Numbered from the stretch's first letter, positions 32,801-41,751 are shown. The stretch: 64,000 nt of DNA from Photobacterium arenosum (GCF_014841115.1 NZ_JACYTP010000013.1:84249-148248), one strand, 5' to 3'. Program-made: numbers and translations. The notes: generated by a model not told the origin, from the sequence alone.

Positions 32801-33823
32801 CTGCTCACTGGCTGACAGGCGTGCGTACAAAGGCACGACTTCAGTGTGTTTGATATTGCGCTTATTCAGGGCATCTGCCGTATCGCGGATCTCCCGTTCG
32901 CCATTCATGAAGATCAGGATATCGCCCATGCCTTCATCGCACAGCTCATCGACCGCATCGAAAATGGCCTGTAGCTGATCACGATCGTTATCGTCACTGT
33001 CATCCATGATCGGCCGGTAACGTACTTCAACCGGATAGGTACGGCCAGACACTTCGATAATCGGCGCATGGTTAAAATGTTTTGAAAAGCGTTCCGGATC
33101 GATAGTCGCTGAGGTGATGATCACCTTGAGATCCGGACGTTTCGGCAACAGGTTTTTCAGATAGCCCAGAATAAAGTCGATATTCAGGCTTCGCTCATGG
33201 GCTTCATCGATAATGATGGTGTCATACTGGCTCAGGTATTTATCGTTCTGAATTTCAGCCAGCAAAATACCGTCGGTCATCAGCTTCACTTGCGTTTTAT
33301 CTGATACCTGATCGTTAAAACGGACTTTGTAACCTACGGTTGAGCCCATCTCGCAGCCCAGCTCTTCAGCGATACGGTTCGCCACTGACCGCGCCGCCAG
33401 CCTACGGGGCTGAGTGTGGCCTATGGTTCCCGTGGTGCCCAGCCCAAGTTCGAGACAGATTTTAGGCAGCTGAGTGGTTTTACCTGAGCCGGTTTCACCC
33501 GCAACAATCACGACCTGGTGCTCGCTGATCGCCTTCGCAATGTCCTCTTTCTTCTGACTGACAGGCAACTGTTCAGGATAGGTAATCTGAGGACAGCTGC
33601 GGCGCCGGATGTCTACCGCTTGCATTGAGCGTGCGATATCCATAGCGATTTCATCGAATACCGTATGGCGAGCCTGTTCATTCTTTATCTTAGCGGCACC
33701 CTGCACTCTTTTGTGCAGACGGAAACGATCGCGGATCAGGCAATCTTTCAGTGCGGCTTTTAATGTTTTTTCATTATTGCGAACCTCGGTCCGCTCAGAT
33801 TGAGACTTTGTAGACTGAGTCAA
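29900..33823 (-). CDS. hrpA: ATP-dependent RNA helicase HrpA (DEAH box)
   Basis: The 1307-aa protein is near the E. coli HrpA length (1300). It has Walker A GETGSGKT at residues 109-116, the DEAH box in IIIDEAHERSLNID, SAT (motif III), the SLTVPGIKYVID block and QRKGRCGRVAAG (motif VI). HA2/OB regions and the long HrpA-specific C-terminal DUF3418-like region follow. HrpA acts on mRNA and, in E. coli, rescues collided ribosomes. The start is TTG 33823: AGGAA lies about 6 nt upstream, and no ATG occurs before residue 61, inside the conserved part. It is transcribed alone, ending at a strong terminator. Confidence 0.95.
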   Translation of the reverse strand: MTQSTKSQSERTEVRNNEKTLKAALKDCLIRDRFRLHKRVQGAAKIKNEQARHTVFDEIAMDIARSMQAVDIRRRSCPQITYPEQLPVSQKKEDIAKAISEHQVVIVAGETGSGKTTQLPKICLELGLGTTGTIGHTQPRRLAARSVANRIAEELGCEMGSTVGYKVRFNDQVSDKTQVKLMTDGILLAEIQNDKYLSQYDTIIIDEAHERSLNIDFILGYLKNLLPKRPDLKVIITSATIDPERFSKHFNHAPIIEVSGRTYPVEVRYRPIMDDSDDNDRDQLQAIFDAVDELCDEGMGDILIFMNGEREIRDTADALNKRNIKHTEVVPLYARLSASEQNRVFQSHSGRRIVLSTNVAETSLTVPGIKYVIDPGTARISRYSYRTKVQRLPIEPVSQASANQRKGRCGRVAAGICVRLYSEDDFLSRPEFTDPEILRTNLASVILQMTAIGLGDIQAFPFVEPPDSRNIQDGVRLLEELGAMNANATDPRKRLTEVGRQLAKLPIDPRLARMVLEAPKHGALQEVMIIASALSIQDPRERPTEKQQASDEKHRRFYDKESDFQTFVNLWEYVKEQQKTLSANQFRKQCKADYLNYLRVREWQDIYFQVHQVVRELKLRHNEEPADYQAVHTSLLAGLLSHIGQKDQEKNDYQGARNARFNIFPGSGIFKKQPKWVMVAELVETSKLWGRIAAKIQPEWIEPLAPHLIKRSYSEPHWEKKQASVQAFEKVTLYGIPIVPKRKVNYGKIDPVLSREIFIRSALVEGDWETKHKFFHQNRQLLREVEELEHKSRRRDILIDDDALYEFYDQRVEHTVVSGRHFDAWWKEASRKDKDLLNFEREMLLRGDASHVTELDYPNFWHQGGLKLKLSYQFEPGEDTDGVTVHLPLPVLNQVEPDGFDWQIPGLRHELVVALIKSLPKSLRRNFVPAPNYADAFLARVQALSMPLLDALEKELKRMTGVTVLRDDWNLDQIPEHLKITFRAVDHRNRKLRENKDLYALKDSLKEKVQETLSKVADDDIEQDGLKTWSFGALPERYQQKRGGFEVKAYPAIIDNKDSVGIKLFETEEEQRTAMQQGQRRLILLNVPSPIKYLHANLPNKSKLGLYFNPYGRVMDLIDDCIACGVDKLIEEKGGLVWDADTFEALKEHVRAELGDTVVDIAKQVEAILTTAFNINKKLKGKVDLSMAFALSDIKAQIEGLIFKGFATECGWQRLPDILRYMKAIERRMEKLPIDPNKDRVHILKVESVTNDYKELLNKIPKGQPIPEQVKEIRWMIEELRVSYFAQQLGTPYPVSDKRVRNAIASC

Positions 33824-34021
33824 GTGATTTCCTGCTTGTATCAGTTGGTCGTTCAGGCTGAATGCAAGTCATCAAAAGGCCTGAACAAACGCATCATAAA
33901 ACTGCCGCGATTCTAACACATAGTTTATCTTTCATCAGGCAGGCTAAAACTATCCCTTGCATTTTTTCTGCGAGCACTGCAAAGATAAAAGTATGACTGA
34001 GGCTGTTGAAAGGAAATGATT

Positions 34022-34483
34022 ATGTTCCAGCAATTACGCGTACTCTTTCGTCAGGTAATGAATGAAGGTAGTGATGATGGCGCGGCGGTTGATACCCCAT
34101 CCCTTCACCTGGCGATGGCTTCACTGCTCTGTGAAGTCGCAGATGCCGATCACAGCAGAGACCCCAGCGAGGAAAGTGCAAAGGTCCACCTGTTAGTCAA
34201 ATTGCTTGAAGTGGATGACACACAAGCCAGAGCTCTGCTGCACGAAGCTCAAACCCGCAGTGAGCAGTCTGTGTCGGTTTTTGAATTCACCAATAAGCTG
34301 CGCTCACTGTCTGCGGAAGAGCGTTACCGCTTAATCGAAGCCATGTGGCAGGTCGCTTTTGCTGACGGCATTTTAGACCCGGTGGAAGAAGCCGTTATCC
34401 GCCAGGTTGCAGAGCTGATCTATGTTGACCATGCCACTTTCATTAAGGCTAAACTGTCCGCTCAGGCAGGCGCTTCCGAGTGA
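34022..34483 (+). CDS. TerB-family (tellurite resistance-like) protein
   Basis: This 153-aa all-helical protein has the TerB pattern: an N-terminal ADADHSRDPSEE block and a repeat-like FADGILDPVEEAVIRQVAELI block, each with the Asp/Glu cluster that binds a metal in TerB domains. Its function is not known beyond links to envelope or metal stress. ATG 34022 is preferred over 34016 because AAAGGA ends one base before the first ATG. It is divergent from hrpA, separated by about 200 bp. Confidence 0.8.
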   Translation: MFQQLRVLFRQVMNEGSDDGAAVDTPSLHLAMASLLCEVADADHSRDPSEESAKVHLLVKLLEVDDTQARALLHEAQTRSEQSVSVFEFTNKLRSLSAEERYRLIEAMWQVAFADGILDPVEEAVIRQVAELIYVDHATFIKAKLSAQAGASE

Positions 34484-34816
34484 TTCCTTTATGGAATGCC
34501 TAATACAGAAGACGGATAATGTAAATCGGGTGATTTTGGGGTAAATTTCTGATAATCACCCGCCATTCCAGTTAAATGCGCCAATAAAACACAACAACTC
34601 AGCTAATATAAGCCACAAACAGCCATTATCACCTGATAATACCTTACTTTATCTCGCATTTTCCTTCATCAATAAGACATTCAACAAAAGTTGAAAATGT
34701 TGATCATTTTAACAAAATTTTTGAACTTTCTCTTTGAATATAACGAGTGATAGGTCTACGATGTGCCATCAATAAGAAGAAATGCCAAAATTTCAGCCAA
34801 AAACAGAGTCTATTGC
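34484..34816. other. 333-bp maeA upstream region with two inverted repeats
   Basis: A 9-bp stem (34527-34535 with 34554-34562) may end the terB-like transcript, although no T run follows it. A second inverted repeat at 34690-34713 could be an operator. GTG 34763 in the maeA frame was not used as a start. Confidence 0.4.
34690..34713. promoter_or_regulatory. Inverted repeat upstream of maeA, possible operator
   Basis: AAAATG (34694-34699) and CATTTT (34705-34710) flank TTGAT. Outer GTT/AAC bases extend the match with one extra base on the left. Confidence 0.3.
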
Positions 34817-36505
34817 ATGAAAGACGATAAAAGACCCCTATATATCCCCTACGCCGGACCGGCCCTGCTAGAAACTCCTCTACTTAACAAAGGAAGTGCA
34901 TTTTCTGTCGAAGAGCGAATGTTCTTCAACCTCGAAGGTTTGTTACCAGAAGCGATTGAAACCATTGAAGAACAGGCAGAACGTGCTTATCAGCAGTACC
35001 TGAAATTTGACAATGATATGGATAAGCATATCTATCTTCGCAACATTCAGGATACCAACGAGACACTGTTTTACCGACTGGTTGAAAGCCATATCACTGA
35101 GATGATGCCAATCATCTACACCCCGACTGTCGGTGCGGCATGTGAGAACTTCTCTAATATTTACCGCCGTGGTCGTGGGCTGTTCATTTCTTATCCGAAC
35201 CGTGACCGCATTGAAGATATGCTCAACAATGCTTCCCGCCATAATGTCAAAGTCATAGTCGTGACTGACGGCGAGCGTATTCTTGGTCTGGGTGATCAGG
35301 GCATCGGCGGCATGGGTATCCCAATTGGTAAGCTGTCGCTCTATACCGCCTGTGGTGGTATCAGTCCGGCTTATACCTTGCCGGTTGTGCTGGACGTGGG
35401 TACCAATAACCCGCAGCGTCTGTCTGACCCTATGTACATGGGCTGGCGCCATACCCGTATTACCGGTAAAGAATACGAAGACTTCGTAGATAACTTCATT
35501 CAGGCAGTTAAGCAACGCTGGCCAGATGCATTAATCCAGTTTGAGGACTTTGCACAGAAAAACGCCATGCCTTTGCTGGATCGCTACAAAGATAAAGTCT
35601 GCTGTTTCAACGATGATATCCAGGGTACTGCTGCTGTAACTGTAGGTTCCCTTCTGGCAGCCTGTAAAGCGGCCGGCAGTAAACTGTCTGAACAACGTGT
35701 CGCTTTCCTGGGTGCAGGCTCTGCCGGGTGCGGTATTGCTGAAGCGATTATTGCGCAAATGGTCTCTGAAGGTATTTCCGATGCACAGGCACGCAGCCAG
35801 GTTTACATGGTAGACCGTTGGGGTCTGCTGCTTGACGATATGCCTAATCTGGTTAACTTCCAGAAAAAACTGGTGCAAACACGTAAGAGCATCAGTGAGT
35901 GGGAAACTGATGACAGCAATATTTCCCTGCTGGACGTAATGCGTAACGGTAAACCGAACATACTGATCGGGGTATCCGGTGTACCGGGCCTGTTCAGTGA
36001 AGAAGTAATCCGTGAAATGCACAAGCATTGTGAACGTCCGATCATCTTCCCGCTATCCAACCCGACCAGCCGTGTAGAAGCCATGCCTGCTGATATCATC
36101 CGTTGGACGGACGGTCAGGCTTTGGTTGCCACCGGCTCGCCGTTTGAACCTGTTGTTTATAACGGTAAAACCTACCCGATTGCCCAGTGTAACAACAGTT
36201 ATATCTTCCCTGGCATTGGTTTGGGCGTGCTGGCTGTTGGTGCCCGCCGCGTAACCGATGAAATGCTGATGGAAAGCAGCCGGGCACTGGCGGAATGTTC
36301 CCCCTTAGCCATTAACGGCCGTGGCGCTTTGCTGCCACCGCTGGAAGATATCCAGAATGTGTCTCGCTACATCGCTATGGCAGTGGCGAAGAAAGCAGTT
36401 GAGCAACGCAAAGCACCGAAAAACACCGAAGAGCGCATTAAAGAGAAAATTGATGCGAACTTCTGGGAACCGGGCTACCGCCGATACAAGCGGACATCGT
36501 TCTAA
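34817..36505 (+). CDS. maeA: NAD-dependent malic enzyme (oxaloacetate-decarboxylating)
   Basis: The enzyme converts L-malate and NAD+ to pyruvate, CO2 and NADH, linking the TCA cycle to pyruvate. The 562-aa protein shows the catalytic Tyr in [10 protein letters not shown], the divalent-metal site QFEDFAQ...[13 protein letters not shown], and the Rossmann motif [15 protein letters not shown]. It closely follows the Vibrio and E. coli SfcA/MaeA pattern throughout, ending RRYKRTSF. The frame is open from GTG 34763, but conservation begins at [12 protein letters not shown], so ATG 34817 is chosen; only a weak AGAG site precedes it. It is cytosolic and monocistronic, with a strong terminator. Confidence 0.95.
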   Translation: MKDDKRPLYIPYAGPALLETPLLNKGSAFSVEERMFFNLEGLLPEAIETIEEQAERAYQQYLKFDNDMDKHIYLRNIQDTNETLFYRLVESHITEMMPIIYTPTVGAACENFSNIYRRGRGLFISYPNRDRIEDMLNNASRHNVKVIVVTDGERILGLGDQGIGGMGIPIGKLSLYTACGGISPAYTLPVVLDVGTNNPQRLSDPMYMGWRHTRITGKEYEDFVDNFIQAVKQRWPDALIQFEDFAQKNAMPLLDRYKDKVCCFNDDIQGTAAVTVGSLLAACKAAGSKLSEQRVAFLGAGSAGCGIAEAIIAQMVSEGISDAQARSQVYMVDRWGLLLDDMPNLVNFQKKLVQTRKSISEWETDDSNISLLDVMRNGKPNILIGVSGVPGLFSEEVIREMHKHCERPIIFPLSNPTSRVEAMPADIIRWTDGQALVATGSPFEPVVYNGKTYPIAQCNNSYIFPGIGLGVLAVGARRVTDEMLMESSRALAECSPLAINGRGALLPPLEDIQNVSRYIAMAVAKKAVEQRKAPKNTEERIKEKIDANFWEPGYRRYKRTSF

Positions 36506-36525
36506 TTATTCGCTTTTTTGATGAA

Positions 36526-36555
36526 CAAACCCGCTACTGGCGGGTTTTTTATTTT
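36526..36555 (+). terminator. Intrinsic terminator of maeA
   Basis: AAACCCGC (36527-36534) pairs with GCGGGTTT (36540-36547), followed by T6 and ATTTTT. Confidence 0.9.
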
Positions 36556-36675
36556 TCAGCCTGCCATGCTGATGATTTTCACGACAAGTATGACCTGATT
36601 TTTACACAACATTATCAACGGATTAAGGTACACTTAAGGCGTTAAGCAACCGTTATTTTTGCGTTTTGGGCCTCT

Positions 36676-37395
36676 ATGAAGCTACCTACATTTCTGCGGT
36701 ATACCGTCATGCTGATGATTGTACTGTTCGGATTCTTTCTGATACTCGACAGATGGGTAGCAGCGACGACGGCTGATCGTATCTATACCCAGATAGATCT
36801 CATCCCTGCCCGCACCGTTGGTCTTGTGCTGGGAACGAGTAAATACATAGCCCATAATCTCAATCCTTATTACAACTACCGGATGGATGCCGCGGTTAAG
36901 TTGTACCGGGAGAAAAAGGTCCAGATCTTTCTGTTAAGTGGTGATAACGCGCACCGTTCATACAACGAGCCATGGACTATGAAACGTGATTTGCTCAAAG
37001 CCGAGATCCCTGACGAAGTCATTGTGCTCGACTATGCGGGTTTCCGGACGCTGGATTCAGTTATCCGGGCTAAAAATGTGTTTGAAGCTAATAGTCTGGT
37101 CATTATTACCCAGCAATTCCATTGTGAACGAGCGCTGTTTATTGCCAGTCACAAAAATCTGAATGCCATCTGTCTGGCCGTTCCGGAACCTCGCGGATTC
37201 GCCGGATTCAAAATTCGGTTAAGGGAAGTGTTTGCGAGAGTAAAAGCCATACTGGATCTGTACATTCTGAACGAGCAGCCCCGCTTTCCCGGCCCCAAAG
37301 AGCCCATATTTACCAAACCGCCTCTGCAGCAAGTACAGCCTGAGCAGCCGACTTACTCAGCACCATTATCTCCTCTTCTTATCAACACGATCTGA
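36676..37395 (+). CDS. sanA: SanA-like DUF218 envelope protein
   Basis: A 239-aa protein with one N-terminal membrane anchor (about residues 10-27). The DUF218/SanA core follows: VLGTSKYI near 51-58, NPYYNYRMDAAVKLY, LLSGDNAHRSYNEPW, DYAGFRTLDSVIRAK and ITQQFHCERALFIA. E. coli SanA affects vancomycin sensitivity and envelope barrier function; its reaction is unresolved. The C-terminal tail (about 205-239) is Pro/Gln-rich and probably disordered. It is monocistronic, followed by a 12-bp hairpin. Confidence 0.9.
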   Translation: MKLPTFLRYTVMLMIVLFGFFLILDRWVAATTADRIYTQIDLIPARTVGLVLGTSKYIAHNLNPYYNYRMDAAVKLYREKKVQIFLLSGDNAHRSYNEPWTMKRDLLKAEIPDEVIVLDYAGFRTLDSVIRAKNVFEANSLVIITQQFHCERALFIASHKNLNAICLAVPEPRGFAGFKIRLREVFARVKAILDLYILNEQPRFPGPKEPIFTKPPLQQVQPEQPTYSAPLSPLLINTI

Positions 37396-37398
37396 GTT

Positions 37399-37432
37399 CA
37401 GACACACTGCCTGAGCAGTGTGTCTGTTTCTG
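37399..37432. terminator. Terminator hairpin between sanA and GST gene
   Basis: A perfect 12-bp stem (37399-37410 with 37415-37426), loop CTGA, followed by TTTCTG. It lies between convergent genes. Confidence 0.75.
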
Positions 37433-37454
37433 TGTATACCGCAGTTGCCTTCAG

Positions 37455-38102
37455 CTAAACACCCGCTGAAATGAGTGTTTTAAAGTCCGGTTTTGCCGCT
37501 AATCGCTCTAAACTCACTGTCTGCAGCACTTGTTTGAAGGGAGAGTTTTCAAGGAAGAAGGCAATATTATCGCCCGCTGCATCATGAAAAATCTCACTAT
37601 GGCGAAATTGCACGTACTCAACAGCCACATGGAGATAAAGTGTGGCCAGATTAGGCTGAAACAACACATCTTTTCCGGCGCTTCCTGCCTCTGCTTCCAG
37701 TTTTTGCAATGCTTTAACCAGTCCGGTTTTCCCCCGCTGGCTGAGTGCATTGTCTCCCTCAACAAAGCGTCCTAGCGCCACAGTTCTGAATGCTGACTCC
37801 ATCATGGTTTTTGCCAATCCCATTACAGAAATCTCAAGGGCACTCTGGCTATCCACGGCGAGTAAGGCTTCGGGTTGATATGTTGCAATCAAATACTGGC
37901 AGATACATAAGCTTTCACTGAGCGAGACACCGTCATTCAGCGCCAGCGCAGGAATAATACAAAAAGGATTGACCTGCTCTAACTCTTCGGGAGATTGCCA
38001 GGGATCAACCCACATTAGTTGCAAAGCATCGCACCGGGACAGCAATGCCGTTGCTGTAACAACCCTCGAAAACGGTGAGGTTTCATTCAAGTAAAGTTTC
38101 AT
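37455..38102 (-). CDS. Glutathione S-transferase family protein
   Basis: The 215-aa product has a thioredoxin-like N-terminal domain beginning MKLYLNETSPFSRVV, with a Ser/Pro active-site region and the SLSESLCICQYL block (Ser-Glu binding glutathione), then a helical C-terminal domain. It probably conjugates glutathione to an electrophile or acts as a glutathione-dependent reductase; the substrate is unknown. ATG 38102 is chosen because AAGGGA lies 6-7 nt upstream; the longer frame back to 38201 overlaps the preceding MFS gene. It is the last gene of a three-gene operon, 14 nt after the MFS stop. Confidence 0.8.
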   Translation of the reverse strand: MKLYLNETSPFSRVVTATALLSRCDALQLMWVDPWQSPEELEQVNPFCIIPALALNDGVSLSESLCICQYLIATYQPEALLAVDSQSALEISVMGLAKTMMESAFRTVALGRFVEGDNALSQRGKTGLVKALQKLEAEAGSAGKDVLFQPNLATLYLHVAVEYVQFRHSEIFHDAAGDNIAFFLENSPFKQVLQTVSLERLAAKPDFKTLISAGV

Positions 38103-38116
38103 AGTCATTCCCTTGT

Positions 38117-39319
38117 TCAGGATACAGATTGCGAGACAGGTTCGCTTCCCTGTTGAGGAGGCGTGAAAAAGATACATGCAATTGATACAACTAGCGCGCA
38201 AGCACTAACGGCAAACAGAATATAGTACGAGGAAAGATGAGCGGCATAATATGCCATGATAAAACCCACCACCCCTTGAGAAATAGCAAAGGACAAGGTC
38301 ATTGCGCTCCAGGCTTTGGTATGCAGTTCATAGCCGACAGATTCCAGTGTATAGGTCGAAACCAAAGTGACAGTGCCCGGTGTGAAAATACCCACCAGCA
38401 GAGAGGAGAAAAACAGCGCTAATGGGTGAGTACTGATTAAGGGAAGCGAAACACCCAGTGCCTTCAAAGAAAAAGCAATTAACAACGAGCGCCTTACTCC
38501 TGCATGATCACCAAGAAAACCCGTTAAAACAGGGCCGATTGCGGCTCCAATCCCGAACGTTGCCCAATAGAGCCCGCCACTGACAAACGACATGCCAAGC
38601 TCACGCACTATATAATCCACCCAAAAGAGAGTATGAGGCAAGTAGCCGATGGCATTAAAGGTATAGGCCAGCAAGATGAGTAGTACTGTCATCCCCTGCG
38701 GTCTGGACATGTTCCGGAAGGTTGCCGGAGCGGAACGACTTCCGGATAACGGCTCTGTTGCTCCCCAGGCATTCCACGTCAGCACAGTAGTCACAAAAGC
38801 CACAACCCCCATTCCTATCCATGCAGAAACAACACTATGATAGATAAGAAGCGGAATCAGTGTCCCGGATAACATGGCACCCAGGCCAATACCGGAAAAC
38901 ACCACGCCGCTGACACGAGTTTTGACCTTAGCGCTGTGCATTCTCACAATGACCGGCGGTGCGAGCACCATCAGCATGGCACCTGCGACGCCTGCCAGAG
39001 TGCGCAACACGTAAAACCACGCGAGAGGTGCGTCCTGAAACGCACAACCCAGATAGCTGATACTGCTTACCAGCATGGAGACTCGGATAACCTGGCCGAC
39101 AGTAAAATACCTGATCAGAAAATTGGCTGCCGGCGCGCCAAAGATGTAGCCGATTAACGTTGCCGCTCCCAGATAAGTGGCGTCTTCCACCCTAAACCAA
39201 CCGGCTTGTATCAGGGCTGGCATCAGAGCGATATAAGCAAAACGCCCAATGCCATTACCAATCAGTGTTGCCCCAAGGCCTGCGAAACTGTATCGGTTAA
39301 ATATCGGATTACTCTGCAT
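38117..39319 (-). CDS. YbfB/YjiJ-type MFS transporter
   Basis: The 400-aa protein has about 12 transmembrane helices. The N-terminal GNGIGRFAYIALMPALI motif is typical of the YbfB/YjiJ group (MFS_4). Substrates of this group are not well known; small organic molecules or efflux are likely. Its ATG lies inside the end of the upstream FAD-protein gene (11-bp overlap), and the GST gene follows at 14 nt, so the three are almost certainly co-transcribed and probably serve one pathway. Confidence 0.85.
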   Translation of the reverse strand: MQSNPIFNRYSFAGLGATLIGNGIGRFAYIALMPALIQAGWFRVEDATYLGAATLIGYIFGAPAANFLIRYFTVGQVIRVSMLVSSISYLGCAFQDAPLAWFYVLRTLAGVAGAMLMVLAPPVIVRMHSAKVKTRVSGVVFSGIGLGAMLSGTLIPLLIYHSVVSAWIGMGVVAFVTTVLTWNAWGATEPLSGSRSAPATFRNMSRPQGMTVLLILLAYTFNAIGYLPHTLFWVDYIVRELGMSFVSGGLYWATFGIGAAIGPVLTGFLGDHAGVRRSLLIAFSLKALGVSLPLISTHPLALFFSSLLVGIFTPGTVTLVSTYTLESVGYELHTKAWSAMTLSFAISQGVVGFIMAYYAAHLSSYYILFAVSACALVVSIACIFFTPPQQGSEPVSQSVS

Positions 39320-41132
39320 AGGAAAGTGCTCTTCGATTTTCAGCCATCAACGCAAAGAGCTGGTTTACAGCCTTTCCGGCATCCACAATAGCCGTAGAGT
39401 TCACGCCCGGTCTTGGAACAATAAACGTATAAAATTTATTGCCTTCCGTTGGAATACCAAGTGCCCACATATTGTCGTGAACACTGCCATCCTGGCTAAT
39501 CACTTGCATTGTCTTATTCACATCAATCCCGCCTGGATGATACTTACCGTTGTAATACAAACGCGTAAAACCTTTAGAGAGCAATTGTTTCCACAGTGCC
39601 GTTCCATCGTCTTTAGGGCTGTGCATCGAAATTTTTGCATGGACTAAAATATCAGCCCGTCGTTCATATTCAGGCCATACAGAAGACTGAAGCACTATCT
39701 GTTTACCCTCAGTATCCACTACAACATTGGGCGCAGGTCCCAAATCGAGATGTAAAATCCCACACTCTACCAGTGCCAACATCTCTTCCAGGCGCTCTTT
39801 GGGCGGGCCTACAGCTATCCGGTTCATAATTGGAATAAACACTGCATCTATCCAACGGTGAGAGTCTTCCGTCAATCCTTTGAAATCAATAGTGTCACGG
39901 ATTAAATCCCTAAGATCACGTAAAACATCGCTGGCAGATTTTATTGGACTGTTCACATTTCCCCGCTGTGCTTCTAACAAATCATTTTCAATAAAAGTCA
40001 GCAGCCATTTCCCATACGCTTCTTTAGAAGAAAGTACTTTCATTGGTATTGGGGAAATTAGTCTTTGCCACGAAAATCTATCTTCCGGTTTAATTGTTCT
40101 GTTTATCAGCTCAACCCGTTTCGGCGGCAATGAAAAGAAATAACTGTTGCAGAATTTTTGTGATTCAATCGCTCCATATTTATCACGTACGTAAGCTTCA
40201 TAATACGCATATTCCATGTCGTTAATTAAGAGTGGGAGTACGTCTTGGATGAAGTCTATAGAGCCTTTAACACGAAGCTTTCTCACCACATCAGCAGTCA
40301 GAAACTTTGCCTTGTATTGAGCAGAAGCGCCCTTTTGGTTAGTCGCTCGACCTGACAAAGGTAAGCCTGTTCGTGAATAAGCAATGATCTGTGGTTCATG
40401 CCCGGATGGGGCATACGCTAATCGGCCGTTATCAGAGCGGATAAACTCGCCTCCTCGACCTACCGTAAGCTCTGCCACAACGTCGCACATTGTCAACCCC
40501 ATGCCTTTCACAGCAACGGTGTCGCCACATCGAATTTCTGATAGCTTTTCTTGAATCGGGTACGGGTCACAAATTTCTAAACCACTTTGTTCTTCTGCCA
40601 ACTCGGGCTTAGTGTGCCCAGTTGTAATAAACACATAATCCAGTTTATGCCTAGTCTCATCTTCTGTTTTTACTGACCAGCCACCGTCAGATTCTTCAAT
40701 ATCCACAACCTCAAGAGGAATATAAGATATATTCAATCGAACTGAAGCAAATTCAAGAATGTAGTTAAAGACCCAGTTAAGGTATTGCCCGAACAGTTTT
40801 CGAGAGTAGTAGCCGTCAGGATGTACCTCATCAGGGATATCTTTAGAAGGTCGCTGCTCGCATAACCACTGATAAAACGTTGGTCCTGAGAGAATATTGC
40901 CAGCCTCAACAACAGAGTCATCTGCAAACATTGTGATTTGTTCTGCAACAGTATTAACTAACAAGTGATTAGGCTGATCTGTGGTATGGCATCCGGATCC
41001 AGGTAAATACGGGTCAAATATCAACAAATTAATTTCTGCGTCGATATTATTCATTGCTGAAGCAACAATCCTCTCAACAACACCCAGCCCTCTAGGGCCC
41101 ACACCAATAACACCAACATTATTTACAGACAA
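39309..41132 (-). CDS. FAD/NAD(P)-binding protein (NAD_binding_9 type)
   Basis: The 607-aa protein begins with a dinucleotide-binding fold, GVIGVGPRGLGVVERI (residues 7-22), then DPYLPGSGCHTTDQPNHLLVN, a pattern of the PF13454 FAD-NAD(P)-binding family. A second nucleotide motif is VAVKGMGLTMCDVVAEL near residue 206. The C-terminal half (about 300-607) is less conserved. No signal or membrane segment is present. It is probably a flavin monooxygenase or oxidoreductase; its substrate is unknown. It is the first gene of the operon with MFS and GST, suggesting that it makes or modifies a compound that is then exported or detoxified. Confidence 0.75.
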   Translation of the reverse strand: MSVNNVGVIGVGPRGLGVVERIVASAMNNIDAEINLLIFDPYLPGSGCHTTDQPNHLLVNTVAEQITMFADDSVVEAGNILSGPTFYQWLCEQRPSKDIPDEVHPDGYYSRKLFGQYLNWVFNYILEFASVRLNISYIPLEVVDIEESDGGWSVKTEDETRHKLDYVFITTGHTKPELAEEQSGLEICDPYPIQEKLSEIRCGDTVAVKGMGLTMCDVVAELTVGRGGEFIRSDNGRLAYAPSGHEPQIIAYSRTGLPLSGRATNQKGASAQYKAKFLTADVVRKLRVKGSIDFIQDVLPLLINDMEYAYYEAYVRDKYGAIESQKFCNSYFFSLPPKRVELINRTIKPEDRFSWQRLISPIPMKVLSSKEAYGKWLLTFIENDLLEAQRGNVNSPIKSASDVLRDLRDLIRDTIDFKGLTEDSHRWIDAVFIPIMNRIAVGPPKERLEEMLALVECGILHLDLGPAPNVVVDTEGKQIVLQSSVWPEYERRADILVHAKISMHSPKDDGTALWKQLLSKGFTRLYYNGKYHPGGIDVNKTMQVISQDGSVHDNMWALGIPTEGNKFYTFIVPRPGVNSTAIVDAGKAVNQLFALMAENRRALSYAE

Positions 41133-41282
41133 CTCAGCACCCTCAACAAACCATTAAGCAACAATTTTTATATACACATTGTGCATACGTTGTTAACAAA
41201 GTGTCAAGTAATTACTCTAATTGGATGATATTGTAAAATTAAGTATCGAGAAGACAACTAAGGCCAAGATTGCTGCAGCGAA

Positions 41283-41357
41283 CCATCACCACCGTCATAG
41301 GCGGTGGTGATGGGGATAACAGTAAAAAAACAACCCAGCCAAACTGACTGGGTTGTT
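41283..41357. repeat. Composite two-hairpin element, copy 1
   Basis: The first stem is 12 bp (41283-41294 with 41302-41313); a GGGG-A/T-rich link leads to a second 10-bp stem (41329-41338 with 41348-41357). Read on the minus strand, the second stem is followed by T7 and works as an intrinsic terminator for the small ORFs. The left half and link closely match the element at 45836-45902. Confidence 0.65.
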
Positions 41358-41411
41358 GTGCATTTCGCTACGATGAAACAATACTGTTATCTCAATGATA
41401 AAACCGACTTT

Positions 41412-41537
41412 TTATTCCTTGCGCTGCCCCTTGTCAGGCAGTGAATACTGTCTCAGCATTTTCATACGTACGCGGCTCAAATGCTGCTGTGCTTCTTCCT
41501 GAATACGCTTCTTAAATGCTTTTTTTGTCGATGTCAT
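41412..41537 (-). CDS. Putative 41-aa basic protein
   Basis: The ORF runs from ATG 41537 to TAA 41412. The peptide starts MTSTKKAFKKRIQEEAQQHL, is Lys/Arg/Gln-rich and predicted helical, with no membrane segment. A good intrinsic terminator lies about 55 nt downstream, indicating that a transcript ends here. The ribosome site is weak (AGG about 11 nt upstream). It lies 28 nt after the 61-codon ORF, so the two may be one transcript. No family was recognised. Confidence 0.45.
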   Translation of the reverse strand: MTSTKKAFKKRIQEEAQQHLSRVRMKMLRQYSLPDKGQRKE

Positions 41538-41565
41538 TATTTGTTAACCTAGCTTGTTTTTTGTT

Positions 41566-41751
41566 CTATAAACCACCGGCCGAAAGCCTAAGATCGATGG
41601 GCTTATTCAAGCACCAAGACCAAGCACCAGAAGATAATTGACCCGACCAGCTATCGCAAGCCAGACATAAGCAATTTTTTACCTGTGTTTGCTCATGCCT
41701 TGTTATCAATACATCGAACTCTAGTAAAGACAACATCGCCTGTTTTGTCAT
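41566..41751 (-). CDS. Possible 61-aa protein, unknown
   Basis: An ATG-started frame encodes a peptide with a moderately hydrophobic start (MTKQAMLSLLEFDVLITRHE) and four Cys. It lies directly upstream of the 41-codon ORF and the same terminator. The ribosome site is weak (AGAGA) and no homologue was recognised, so it may be spurious. Confidence 0.3.
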   Translation of the reverse strand: MTKQAMLSLLEFDVLITRHEQTQVKNCLCLACDSWSGQLSSGAWSWCLNKPIDLRLSAGGL

